14,540 nucleotides of DNA from Bacillota bacterium (GTDB taxonomy: Bacteria; Bacillota; Clostridia; Clostridiales; Clostridiaceae). The notes beneath the pieces are model-generated. The model saw only the letters and a program-made list of their open reading frames with translations. It was not told the DNA's origin and searched no databases. Position 1 is the first letter of the stretch. Each line of letters opens with the position of its first letter. This document shows, piece after piece, positions 8,498 through 14,540 of the stretch. The stretch lies in the NCBI GenBank assembly GCA_023435985.1, contig JAEZKY010000330.1, forward strand, positions 1 through 14,540, given 5' to 3'. A program made the position numbers and the translations under genes.

Positions 8498-8570
8498 TAA
8501 GAAAGTTACTAAAAATATAGAATTAATCAAGTTTTTTAAGTGGGTATCTATAGTTAAGAAATAAATTTAA

Positions 8571-8613
8571 AAAGATATTTTTACATGAATTCAAAATTTA
8601 TATGAATATCTTT
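8571..8613. repeat. Small AT-rich inverted repeat upstream of spoIIAA
   Basis: AAAGATATT (8571-8579) and AATATCTTT (8605-8613) are exact reverse complements, 25 bases apart, just upstream of the candidate promoters. It may be a regulator site or a chance palindrome in AT-rich DNA. Between copy 1 and the promoters (8498-8645) I see nothing else. Confidence 0.3.
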
Positions 8614-8645
8614 AATATAAAAATAGAAAAAAATGTAAAAAAGGT

Positions 8646-8675
8646 TTGACGATGAACAAGACATTATGCTAAAAT
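8646..8675 (+). promoter_or_regulatory. spoIIAA promoter: Candidate sigma-A-type promoter (with Spo0A-box-like -35) of the spoIIA operon
   Basis: TTGACG (8646-8651) and TAAAAT (8670-8675) are 18 bases apart. The -35 area TTTGACGAT resembles a Spo0A box (TTTGTCGAA) at seven of nine positions, and spoIIA operons are known Spo0A targets. The match is suggestive only. Confidence 0.45.
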
Positions 8676-8693
8676 ATGGTAAAAGGGTAGAGC

Positions 8694-8723
8694 GAAGGTG
8701 AGAAGGAGGTGAAGGCAGAATAT
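8694..8723 (+). promoter_or_regulatory. spoIIAA promoter: Candidate sigma-H promoter of the spoIIA operon; overlaps an orphan Shine-Dalgarno sequence
   Basis: GCAGAATAT (8715-8723) fits the sigma-H -10 consensus RNNGAATWW at every position. Twelve bases upstream GAAGGTGAG (8694-8702) is a partial match to the -35 RNAGGAWWW. In Bacillus subtilis spoIIA is transcribed by sigma-H, which favours this reading. The spacer holds AAGGAGGTGA (8703-8712), a perfect ribosome-binding sequence with no ATG, GTG or TTG at a usable distance. Confidence 0.45.
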
Positions 8724-8817
8724 CTCTTATTATATAAGTTCACATAATATTGTTATAAATAATACAATTATGAATTTTAAAAGTTTAAAGTGTTAGTTTG
8801 AGGTATTCTTAAATAAT

Positions 8818-9153
8818 ATGTATTTGAAATTTGAAAAGCATGGGAATATTTTAATAGTTATCCTTAGCGGAGAATTAGATCATAATAGTGCTGAAGAAGT
8901 TAGGGTTAGGATAGACGATAGGATTGATAGAGATAATATAAACAAAGTTATTTTGAATTTTTCAGAGGTTACGTTCATGGATAGTTCAGGAATAGGAGCT
9001 GTTCTTGGAAGATATAAAAAAATATCTAATAAGGGTGGAAAACTCTGCGTTGTTGAACCAAGTAAAACCGTAAATAGAATATTTGAACTTGCAGGTTTAT
9101 ATAAAATTATCAAAAATTATAATACTGTAGATGAAGCAGTAAGGTGCATTTAG
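8818..9153 (+). CDS. spoIIAA: Anti-anti-sigma factor SpoIIAA
   Basis: A 111-residue STAS-domain protein. When dephosphorylated in the forespore it binds SpoIIAB and frees sigma-F; SpoIIAB phosphorylates it and SpoIIE removes the phosphate. The diagnostic segments are GELDHNSAE near residue 18 and FMDSSGIGAVLGRYK. Ser56 aligns with Ser58 of the B. subtilis protein, the phosphorylated residue, next to Asp55. FELAGLYKII near the end is also typical. The length is close to the usual 110-117. The ribosome site in front is poor (GAGGT at 8800-8804, 13 bases from ATG), while a perfect but distant one lies at 8703-8712. First gene of the three-gene operon; its TAG overlaps the region of the next gene's ribosome site. 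Confidence 0.97.
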   Translation: MYLKFEKHGNILIVILSGELDHNSAEEVRVRIDDRIDRDNINKVILNFSEVTFMDSSGIGAVLGRYKKISNKGGKLCVVEPSKTVNRIFELAGLYKIIKNYNTVDEAVRCI

Positions 9154-9167
9154 ATGGAGGGGTTATC

Positions 9168-9599
9168 ATGGCTGACAATAAAATGAGCATAGAATTTGTA
9201 AGCAAATCTCAAAATGAGGGTTTTGCAAGAGTTGCTGTTGCAGCTTTTGTTGCTCAATTAGATCCAACAATTGACGAAATCAATGATGTTAAAACAGCAG
9301 TATCAGAAGCGGTTACTAATTCTATAATACATGGATATGAAAATAGAGAAGATGGAATTATTAAAATTGAGGTAGAAATTAATGAGAATGAAGTAACCAT
9401 AGCAATTATTGATAATGGAATTGGCATTGATGATATAAAGCAAGCTATGGAACCATTATATACATCAAGACCAGATTTGGAAAGATCGGGTATGGGTTTT
9501 ACTGTAATGGAAACTTTTATGGATGAGTTAGAAGTGGAAAGTAACAAGGGAATTGGTACAAAGGTTGTAATTAAGAAGAAATTCAACATGATAAGTTAG
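9168..9599 (+). CDS. spoIIAB: Anti-sigma-F factor and serine kinase SpoIIAB
   Basis: A 143-residue GHKL-fold protein that binds and inhibits sigma-F, and phosphorylates SpoIIAA on serine using ATP. The N-box EAVTNSIIHGY includes Glu47 and Asn51, the ATP-binding box IDNGIGI contains Asp82, and the lid region RPDLERSGMGF leads to GFTVMETFMD. The frame is open back to a GTG at 9144, but GGAGG (9156-9160) lies seven bases before the ATG at 9168, which gives the usual family length, so I chose 9168. It follows spoIIAA by 14 bases and precedes sigF by 10, so the three are co-transcribed. Confidence 0.97.
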   Translation: MADNKMSIEFVSKSQNEGFARVAVAAFVAQLDPTIDEINDVKTAVSEAVTNSIIHGYENREDGIIKIEVEINENEVTIAIIDNGIGIDDIKQAMEPLYTSRPDLERSGMGFTVMETFMDELEVESNKGIGTKVVIKKKFNMIS

Positions 9600-9609
9600 G
9601 TGAAATAAT

Positions 9610-10365
9610 ATGGACAAAGAGGATTTAAGTAGAGAGGACTATAATTATGATAAAAATCCCCAATTATTAATTTTGGCCAGAAATGGTGATGCTGATGCAA
9701 TGAATAAATTAATAGAGATGAATTTGCCATTAGTATCATCTATAAGCAGAAAGTTTTTGAATAGGGGATATGACTATGAGGATATATTTCAAATAGGATC
9801 AATTGGACTAGTGAAAGCTATAAATAATTTTGATTTGACTTATAATGTTAAATTTTCAACTTATGCAGTTCCTATGATTATAGGAGAAATTAAAAGATTC
9901 TTAAGAGATGACGGAATGATAAAAGTAAGCCGTAATGTTAAAAGTCTGGCACGAAAGGTACATTTTTATAAAGAAATTTTAACTAAAAAGCTTAAGAGAT
10001 CGCCAACCATAGAAGAACTTGCGGAATATGCAGATGTTGATAAAGAAGAGATTTTGTTCGCAATAGAATCTTCTAATAGTTTACAGTATTTATATGACAC
10101 AATACATCAGGACGATGGAGCGCCAGTTCTTTTAATAGACAAACTAAGTGAAAAGAGTGTAGAGGATGATAATCTTATTGAAAGGATAGCACTTAAAGAG
10201 GCGCTTAGAAGTTTGGATAGCAAAGCAAGACAAATTATAATGCTGCGCTATTTCAAAGACAAAACACAGGTTCAAGTAGCTAAAATGCTTGGGATAAGCC
10301 AGGTTCAAGTATCAAGAATCGAAAAGAAAGTCCTATCCGAAATGAAAAAGAAATTAGAAGAATAA
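9610..10365 (+). CDS. sigF: Forespore sigma factor SigF
   Basis: A 251-residue sigma-70 family factor directing early forespore transcription. Region 2 spans residues about 20-110: NLPLVSSISRKFLNRGYDYEDIFQ fits 2.1-2.2, and FSTYAVPMIIGEIKRFLRDD followed by MIKVSR fits 2.3-2.4 of SigF/SigG-type factors. Region 3 (about 113-163) includes SPTIEELAEYADVDKEEI. Region 4 carries the helix-turn-helix TQVQVAKMLGISQVQVSRIE (219-238). Position straight after spoIIAA-spoIIAB separates it from sigma-G, and the N-terminus is typical of sigma-F. The ribosome site AGGTGA (9598-9603) overlaps the stop of spoIIAB. A large palindromic element begins 17 bases after its stop and may act at the end of the transcript. 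Confidence 0.97.
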   Translation: MDKEDLSREDYNYDKNPQLLILARNGDADAMNKLIEMNLPLVSSISRKFLNRGYDYEDIFQIGSIGLVKAINNFDLTYNVKFSTYAVPMIIGEIKRFLRDDGMIKVSRNVKSLARKVHFYKEILTKKLKRSPTIEELAEYADVDKEEILFAIESSNSLQYLYDTIHQDDGAPVLLIDKLSEKSVEDDNLIERIALKEALRSLDSKARQIIMLRYFKDKTQVQVAKMLGISQVQVSRIEKKVLSEMKKKLEE

Positions 10366-10381
10366 ATTCACATTTACAAGA

Positions 10382-10604
10382 CTTAAGCGTATATTAATCG
10401 AAAAGAGACACTTGTTTATTACACAGGACTATGAAAATTTCGCTGAAAACACTAAAAGGAAGGTTGCACCCAATTTAGCATGCTCCAATCTTAGTTTGAC
10501 AAGCTGAATTGGAACAACCTTCCTTTAAGTGTTTTTATCAGCTCATTTTCAAATGCCTGCTTCATAAACATGTATCTCTTTTCTTCGTTTGTTATACGAT
10601 TAAG
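10382..10604 (+). repeat. Nested long palindromic element downstream of sigF (copy 2)
   Basis: The 223 bases fold almost end to end. Outermost, CTTAAGCGTAT (10382-10392) pairs with ATACGATTAAG (10594-10604), one mismatch. Next, a 17-base arm at 10401-10417 (AAAAGAGACACTTGTTT) pairs with 10566-10582, two mismatches. Then a 25-base arm at 10442-10466 pairs with 10515-10543, with one mismatch and a small bulge, containing GGAAGGTTG and CAACCTTCC. Innermost, CCAATTTAGC (10470-10479) pairs with GCTGAATTGG (10503-10512) with one G-U. The core is related to copy 1 at 8263-8360, in the same orientation. No coding frame or transposase is present. Candidate identities are a MITE-like repeat, a structured 3' UTR, or an RNA gene; no T-run supports plain termination. 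Confidence 0.75.
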
Positions 10605-10900
10605 CCTAGTGGCTAGTCAAGATTCCAATGAAGCACTTCGCATAACATGTTACTTATTTCTAGTATAGAAATAAACTTAAGACTGAGGAAAGTTAAATAA
10701 ATGCAAGTTTCTTTTGGATTTGTAATGTAGAAATTAAGAGAATATGACTGGTCTATAGAAAAATAAATTTAAGAGTATCCTTTTATATAAATTTTATTAT
10801 CATATTGCTAATTTAAATTGTAAATCTTTATCTATCCATATTAAATGTAATAGCAATTCATCATTGAAATTTATATAAATTAAATAAGTAAATCAGTAGT
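10605..10900. other. Gene-free stretch with one small hairpin
   Basis: No coding frame with a ribosome site is visible. The only structure I see is a perfect nine-base inverted repeat, TTATTTCTA (10654-10662) and TAGAAATAA (10666-10674), with a three-base loop and no following T-run. The remainder is AT-rich and may include remnants of the 5' end of the pseudogene that follows. Confidence 0.4.
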
Positions 10901-11485
10901 ATGAGATTAATACTATGTAAAGTTTTATCTTTATATTATAACATTGTTTTGGGGAAGATAAAGAGGTATATTCAGTTAGGAACGGTGATGACTGACGTTA
11001 AATATAGGGATCAAGGATTACTTCGAATAATAATGGAAAAAGTCATTGCGGAGTGGAAAGATAAATGTGAATTGATTTACTTATTTGCTAATGATTCAGT
11101 TCTTGATTTTTATCCTAAATTTGGGTTTGATAAAGTACAACAGTAGCAATGTCTTAAGTTAGTAAATGAAAAAGATGAGTGCGGATTTATAAGAAAATTA
11201 GATATGTCCAACGAATGGGACAAGGCATTAGTGTATGGCAAAGCAAGTGATTCATGTTCATTCTCAAAAATTCATATGTATAATAATGCAGAATTAATTA
11301 TGTTTTATTGCATTTTATTTATGAAAAGTAATGTCTATTATCTCGAAGAGTATGATGCGGTTGTAATTTCAGAGTTTAATGAGGACACAGTAGAAGTGAC
11401 AGATGTTTTTTGTAAAAAAGAAGCTTCTTTAGATAATGTACTTAAGTAGGGAATATCTAAAGTGATTTGTATCTGTGTTAATTAG
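10901..11485 (+). pseudogene. Decayed GNAT-family N-acetyltransferase
   Basis: One reading frame carries a GNAT-like protein broken by TAG codons at 11144-11146 and 11447-11449. Upstream of the first stop, YIQLGTVMTDVKYRDQGLLR and IMEKVIAEWKDKCELIYLFA are the acetyl-CoA-binding core, with RDQGL in place of the usual R/Q-x-x-G-x-G/A loop, and FYPKFGFDKV is the typical later GNAT motif. The same frame continues through the first stop without another break (QCLKLVNEKDECGF, then MYNNAELIMFYCILFMKSNV and EEYDAVVISEFNEDTVEVTD). After the second stop GISKVICICVN leads to a third stop. The first 60 or so residues expected of the N-terminal part are unrecognisable, and no ribosome site precedes 10901. 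Two separate 81-codon frames are therefore pieces of one dead gene. It lies between sigF and spoVAC. Confidence 0.8.
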
Positions 11486-11506
11486 TTGTTTTTTATGGTG
11501 CATTAG

Positions 11507-11548
11507 CAGGCAGTCTAGCTTCAGCTTGAATTTAGGCTGTCTGTTTTT
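11507..11548 (+). terminator. Rho-independent terminator after the GNAT pseudogene
   Basis: CAGGCAGTCTA (11507-11517) pairs with TAGGCTGTCTG (11533-11543) over 11 bp including two G-U pairs, followed by TTTTT (11544-11548). It probably once ended the acetyltransferase transcript, and still separates the sigF side from the spoVA cluster. Confidence 0.8.
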
Positions 11549-11656
11549 AGTATGCGCATTAATAATTTATTTCTTGGTATCTATAAATTAGAATCAGCAT
11601 ATATACTTAAACTAAAATTAATTTTTTATTTTTTGATAAAATAGTGGCTTTTGTAT

Positions 11657-11671
11657 ATCAACTGTAAGTTG
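11657..11671. promoter_or_regulatory. Possible operator-like motif upstream of spoVAC
   Basis: ATCAACTGTAA (11657-11667) recurs exactly at 12340-12350 before spoVAD. Here it overlaps a small palindrome CAACT-GTA-AGTTG (11659-11671). It lies about 90 bases before the spoVAC start. SpoVA genes are normally transcribed by sigma-G, but I could not find a convincing sigma-G -35/-10 pair around it. Confidence 0.25.
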
Positions 11672-11755
11672 AGTTAACTGTGGGAAAAAATAACACGACT
11701 AATTTTTATAATTGAGCAAATGCTACATATATAGGTAAAAAGGAGGCTGATAATT

Positions 11756-12223
11756 TTGAATATTAATGAAACTATTAAAGAAGAAAAAGTTAAACAAAAG
11801 TTTCAAACTATGGCAAGTGAGGCTACACCAAAATCTAAAATAATTACAGATTGTTTAAAGGCATTCTTAGTTGGTGGATTAATTTGTGATGTAGGGCAGT
11901 TTATTAATAATACATCAATAGGGTTTGGATTCCCACAGGAGCAGGTGATGAATATTGTACCTATAGTAATGATATTTTTAGGAGCACTGCTTACAGGAAC
12001 AGGTATATATTCAAAATTAGCTAATTTCGGGGGAGCAGGGACAGTTGTTCCAATAACAGGCTTTTCAAATGCAGTGGTGTCACCAGCTATAGAGTTTAAG
12101 AAAGAGGGGTTTATATTTGGAGTTGCAGCTAAAATGTTTACTATTGCAGGCCCTGTATTAGTATATGGAATTGGAAGCTCTGTGATTGTAGGAATAATCT
12201 ATTATATAATGAGAGTATTTTAA
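11756..12223 (+). CDS. spoVAC: Stage V sporulation protein SpoVAC
   Basis: A 155-residue integral membrane protein of the SpoVA channel, which moves dipicolinic acid (Ca-DPA) into the developing spore and out during germination; SpoVAC has been described as a mechanosensitive channel component. Diagnostic segments are KSKIITDCLKAFLVGGLICD with VGQFIN, NFGGAGTVVPITGFSNAVVS, and the closing helix GSSVIVGIIYYIMRVF. About four or five hydrophobic helices are visible. The start is TTG, supported by AGGAGG at 11741-11746 nine bases upstream; no ATG in frame gives the family length. It shares the pattern VGGxIC-x-x-GQ and GGAGxxVP with SpoVAE, as known for these related subunits. First gene of a C-D-E cluster. 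Confidence 0.97.
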   Translation: MNINETIKEEKVKQKFQTMASEATPKSKIITDCLKAFLVGGLICDVGQFINNTSIGFGFPQEQVMNIVPIVMIFLGALLTGTGIYSKLANFGGAGTVVPITGFSNAVVSPAIEFKKEGFIFGVAAKMFTIAGPVLVYGIGSSVIVGIIYYIMRVF

Positions 12224-12339
12224 ATAACTTAAATAGTTTAAAGTATTTATTTTGATATTTGTAAATAATAATTTAAAGATATTAAAACGGTAGATTGATT
12301 AAAAAATAGTTTTTTAAGAAAAGTCATAGAATTTTTAAC

Positions 12340-12355
12340 ATCAACTGTAAACAGT
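12340..12355. promoter_or_regulatory. Inverted repeat upstream of spoVAD sharing a motif with the spoVAC upstream region
   Basis: ACTGT-AA-ACAGT (12344-12355) is a perfect inverted repeat. Together with its left flank it contains ATCAACTGTAA (12340-12350), the same 11 bases as 11657-11667. It lies in a 161-base gap between spoVAC and spoVAD, about 30 bases before the start. It may bind a regulator or be chance. Confidence 0.3.
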
Positions 12356-12384
12356 GAAACTAGCTGAAGGGAGTGGTGTTTAAT

Positions 12385-13404
12385 ATGCAAATGCATAATA
12401 AAAAAATAGGCGGACAGACAGTAAGATTAGAGAATCCACCTAAGATAATAGCAACACATTCAATAGTAGGACCTAAGGAAGGTGAAGGACCTTTATGCAG
12501 TTATTTTGATGAAATATTAAATGATGACACTTTAGGAAAAGAGAGCTTCGAGAAAGCAGAAAGTCAAATGATGTTTACAGCTATATCAGAAGCTTTAAAA
12601 AAAGCCAATTTAAAGGAAACTGATATAGATTATTTGTTTTCTGGTGATTTATTGAATCAAATAATATCGTCGAGCTTTGCAGCTAGGGAATTTAGTATCC
12701 CGTTTTTTGGATTATATGGAGCTTGTTCTACTATGTCAGAATCGCTAAGCTTAGCATCTATAATAATGGATGGTGGTTTTGCTAAGCATGTGGTTGCAGC
12801 AACTTCTTCTCATTTTAGCTCAGCTGAAAGGCAATTTAGGTTTCCGCTTGAATATGGATCACAAAGAGCACAGACAGCGCAATGGACAGTAACTGGATCA
12901 GGAGCAGTAGTTCTTGGACATGAAGGAAATTATCCTGAGGTAACATATGTAACAACTGGAAAAGTAAAAGATTATGGACAAAAGGATGCAAATAATATGG
13001 GAGCAGCTATGGCGCCAGCGGCTGTTGATACAATCGCAAATCATTTTAAGGATACAGGAAGAAAGCCTGAGGATTACGATGTTATAGCAACAGGAGATTT
13101 AGGTGTAATAGGAAGAGAGCTTGCGGATAAGTTAATACAAGAATTTGGATATGATATTAGAAAGCAGCATATAGATTGTGGTGAAATTATATTTGATAAT
13201 GAAAAACAAAATACTAAGTCTGGTGGAAGCGGATGTGGATGTTCAGCGGTTGTATTTACTGGATATTTATATAAAAGGCTTATGAAGAAGGAGATTAAGA
13301 AAGTATTACTAGTTTCGACAGGCGCACTTATGAGTACAACATCATCTCTTCAAGGGGAAACTATTCCAGGAATAGCTCATGCAGTAGCTATTGAAATGGA
13401 TTAA
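12385..13404 (+). CDS. spoVAD: Stage V sporulation protein SpoVAD
   Basis: A 339-residue soluble protein with a thiolase-like fold that binds dipicolinic acid and works with SpoVAC and SpoVAE in its transport. Family signatures seen: HSIVGPKEGEGPL, LFSGDLLNQ, FGLYGACSTMSES (Cys114 at the thiolase-like position), IIMDGGFAKHVVAATSSHFS, AERQFRFPLEYG, VTGSGAVVLG, MGAAMAPAAVDTI, GDLGVIG, KQHIDCGEIIF, SGGSGCGCSAVV and VSTGALMSTTSSLQGETIPG. The frame extends upstream to GTG codons at 12373 and 12376, but these lie inside or next to the ribosome site AAGGGAG (12367-12373), so ATG 12385 is preferred; ATG 12391 is possible. Length matches the usual 335-340. Separated from spoVAC by 161 bases, so it may have its own promoter. 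Confidence 0.97.
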   Translation: MQMHNKKIGGQTVRLENPPKIIATHSIVGPKEGEGPLCSYFDEILNDDTLGKESFEKAESQMMFTAISEALKKANLKETDIDYLFSGDLLNQIISSSFAAREFSIPFFGLYGACSTMSESLSLASIIMDGGFAKHVVAATSSHFSSAERQFRFPLEYGSQRAQTAQWTVTGSGAVVLGHEGNYPEVTYVTTGKVKDYGQKDANNMGAAMAPAAVDTIANHFKDTGRKPEDYDVIATGDLGVIGRELADKLIQEFGYDIRKQHIDCGEIIFDNEKQNTKSGGSGCGCSAVVFTGYLYKRLMKKEIKKVLLVSTGALMSTTSSLQGETIPGIAHAVAIEMD

Positions 13405-13496
13405 AATATATCAAACAGAAATTACTTTATAGATGTTTATTAATATAATTATTAAATTTTTAAAAAGTATTTTATTAGAAAGGAATGAAAATTTAT

Positions 13497-13853
13497 ATGA
13501 ATTATATAAGTGCATTTATAGTTGGTGGAATAATCTGTGTTATAGGACAAATACTTATAGATACCACTAAATTAACACCAGGAAGAATATTAGTAGTATT
13601 TGTAGTCCTTGGTGTTGTTTTAGGAGCTTTTGGATGGTACGATAAACTAATAAATATTGGTGGAGCTGGTGCTACAGTTCCTCTTCCGAGCTTTGGAAAT
13701 GCATTAGCTAAAGCAGCAATAAAAGATGTAGAAGAAACTGGACTTATAGGTGCTTTCACAGGAGGAATAAAGGGTGCTGCTGGCGGCATAACAGCAGCAA
13801 TCTTTTTTGGTTATTTAATGGCACTTATATTTAACCCAAAAACAAAGAAATAA
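13497..13853 (+). CDS. spoVAE: Stage V sporulation protein SpoVAE (SpoVAEB type)
   Basis: A 118-residue membrane protein of the dipicolinic acid channel. It opens with YISAFIVGGIICVIGQILID and TTKLTPGRILV, followed by NIGGAGATVPLPSFGNALAK and a last hydrophobic helix AAGGITAAIFFGYLMALIF. These match the SpoVAEB subunit, related to SpoVAC. The frame also has ATG at 13485, but AAAGGA (13479-13484) abuts it with no spacer; the family N-terminus (M-x-Y-x-x-AF) begins at 13497, which leaves a 12-base spacer and is my choice. The gene follows spoVAD by 92 bases. No clear terminator is seen after it. Confidence 0.95.
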   Translation: MNYISAFIVGGIICVIGQILIDTTKLTPGRILVVFVVLGVVLGAFGWYDKLINIGGAGATVPLPSFGNALAKAAIKDVEETGLIGAFTGGIKGAAGGITAAIFFGYLMALIFNPKTKK

Positions 13854-14006
13854 TATTATAATAAAAGTGTTAAATAATCTTAAAATACAATATATACTTA
13901 ATTATAGTGTTAAGAAAAGATAAAAATATATCGAAAAATAAATAAAATGATACTAATATTTTGCCTTTTAATGTATAAGAACGTATAATTATACTATATA
14001 TGAATA

Positions 14007-14037
14007 TTTACATATAAAATGATAAATATAGTATAAT
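14007..14037 (+). promoter_or_regulatory. Candidate promoter for the P-type ATPase gene
   Basis: TTTACA (14007-14012) and a perfect TATAAT (14032-14037) are 19 bases apart, a little long for a vegetative promoter. A 12-base perfect palindrome GTATAATTATAC lies just upstream at 13983-13994. AT-richness makes chance matches likely. Confidence 0.35.
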
Positions 14038-14084
14038 AATTTAGGGATGTATAATGAAGTGAGTTAGAATGGTGGGGGTTGTTA

Positions 14085-14540
14085 TTGGAAAAGTATTGTA
14101 ATAGTTCATGGGCTGAAATAGTCGAATTATTAAATAGTAATATTCAGCAGGGAATTAGTGAAAATGATTGTGAAACTTTGAGATTGAAGTACGGTACAAA
14201 TAAAATTGATTTACCTAGTGGAAATAAACTTTACAAACATATATTTAATGCATTAAAGCAAAAATCTATGATTGTATACATATTAATCGCAATAGTTTTA
14301 TTTGTATTAAAAAGTTATTTATTTGGAGGATTAGTAACATTATCGGTAATATTAAATTTAATAATGCTTATAATGCATACAACCAAAAGAGATAAGGAAA
14401 TTGGTGCTTTAGAAAGGTTGAATTCAGCAGATGCAGTCGTCATTAGGGGTGGCGTACAAAAAGTCGTCAAGTCTGAAGAATTAGTGATTGGAGACATAGT
14501 TAAATTTGATGTTAACTCTGTTATTCAAGCAGATTTGAGG
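14085..14540 (+). CDS. P-type cation-transporting ATPase, N-terminal part (3' end outside window)
   Basis: 152 residues are visible and the frame is open to the window edge. The start is probably TTG at 14085, preceded by the G-rich site GGTGGGGG (14071-14078); a TTG at 14079 is too close to that site. The layout is the N-terminal cation-ATPase domain (SSWAEIVELL, then GISENDCETLRLKYGTNKID), two hydrophobic helices (about residues 65-77 and 80-98), and the start of the actuator domain: ALERLNSADAVVIRGG, then SEELVIGDIVKFDVNSVIQA and DLR. This matches Ca2+- or related cation ATPases of the PMR1/SERCA-like type. The catalytic DKTGT motif lies outside the window, so substrate cannot be judged. 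Its place after spoVAE suggests a link to spore ion content, which is inference only. Confidence 0.85.
   Translation, partial: MEKYCNSSWAEIVELLNSNIQQGISENDCETLRLKYGTNKIDLPSGNKLYKHIFNALKQKSMIVYILIAIVLFVLKSYLFGGLVTLSVILNLIMLIMHTTKRDKEIGALERLNSADAVVIRGGVQKVVKSEELVIGDIVKFDVNSVIQADLR

Noticed and set aside
8880..9113. Antisense frames opposite spoIIAA, spoIIAB and spoVAE
   Set aside because: They are shadows of clearly coding frames, without ribosome sites or domains.
9144..9167. GTG start of spoIIAB overlapping spoIIAA
   Set aside because: ATG 9168 has GGAGG at ideal spacing and yields the usual length; the extra residues do not fit the family N-terminus.
8215..10604. CRISPR or composite transposon reading of the two related elements
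   Set aside because: There are only two divergent copies, no regular spacers, no cas genes and no transposase between or beside them.
11204..11449. A separate 81-residue protein
   Set aside because: It is in the same frame as the upstream GNAT fragment with only one stop between, and reads as its continuation, so it is part of the pseudogene.
11652..11681. TGTATA as a sigma-G -35 element before spoVAC
   Set aside because: No CATnnTA-like -10 occurs at 16-18 bases downstream.
12373..12384. Upstream GTG starts for spoVAD
   Set aside because: They overlap or abut the ribosome binding site AAGGGAG; ATG 12385 has a usable spacing and gives the family length.

Overview
The window is very AT-rich DNA from an endospore-forming Firmicute. 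It carries the forespore sigma-F operon (spoIIAA-spoIIAB-sigF) and a three-gene spoVAC-spoVAD-spoVAE cluster. The minimal C-D-E spoVA set, the base composition, strong AGGAGG-type ribosome binding sites, several TTG starts and the style of the orphan histidine kinases all suggest Clostridium sensu stricto, perhaps near the C. beijerinckii/C. butyricum group. The species guess is inference.

Layout. 1-837: 3' part of a YhgE/Pip-type membrane protein, then a clear terminator. 1103-4998: two adjacent, probably co-transcribed membrane histidine kinases with no response regulator in the window. 5013-5094: a long inverted repeat between convergent genes. 5102-5605 (minus): a TspO/MBR-family membrane protein. 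5874-8180: a Lon-like (S16) protease whose Ser-Lys dyad is intact but whose Walker A and B motifs look destroyed; a short leader with a seven-codon upstream ORF precedes it. 8215-8497: a degenerate palindromic element. 8646-8723: candidate promoters. 8818-10365: spoIIAA, spoIIAB, sigF. 10382-10604: a second, well-preserved copy of the palindromic element. 10901-11485: a decayed GNAT acetyltransferase pseudogene, then a terminator. 11756-13853: spoVAC, spoVAD, spoVAE. 14085-14540: the start of a P-type cation ATPase cut by the window edge.

How it fits together. SpoIIAB holds sigma-F inactive, and dephosphorylated SpoIIAA releases it in the forespore. The SpoVA proteins carry dipicolinic acid into the spore and later release it. 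The orphan kinases could feed the same programme, because clostridial Spo0A is known to be phosphorylated by orphan kinases, but nothing in this sequence proves that.

The least ordinary parts are the Lon-like protein with a dead-looking ATPase half, the pair of related palindromic elements flanking the sigma-F operon, and the pseudogene plus palindrome lying between sigF and spoVA, which are close neighbours in many spore formers. I found no tRNA, rRNA, CRISPR array or intact transposase.
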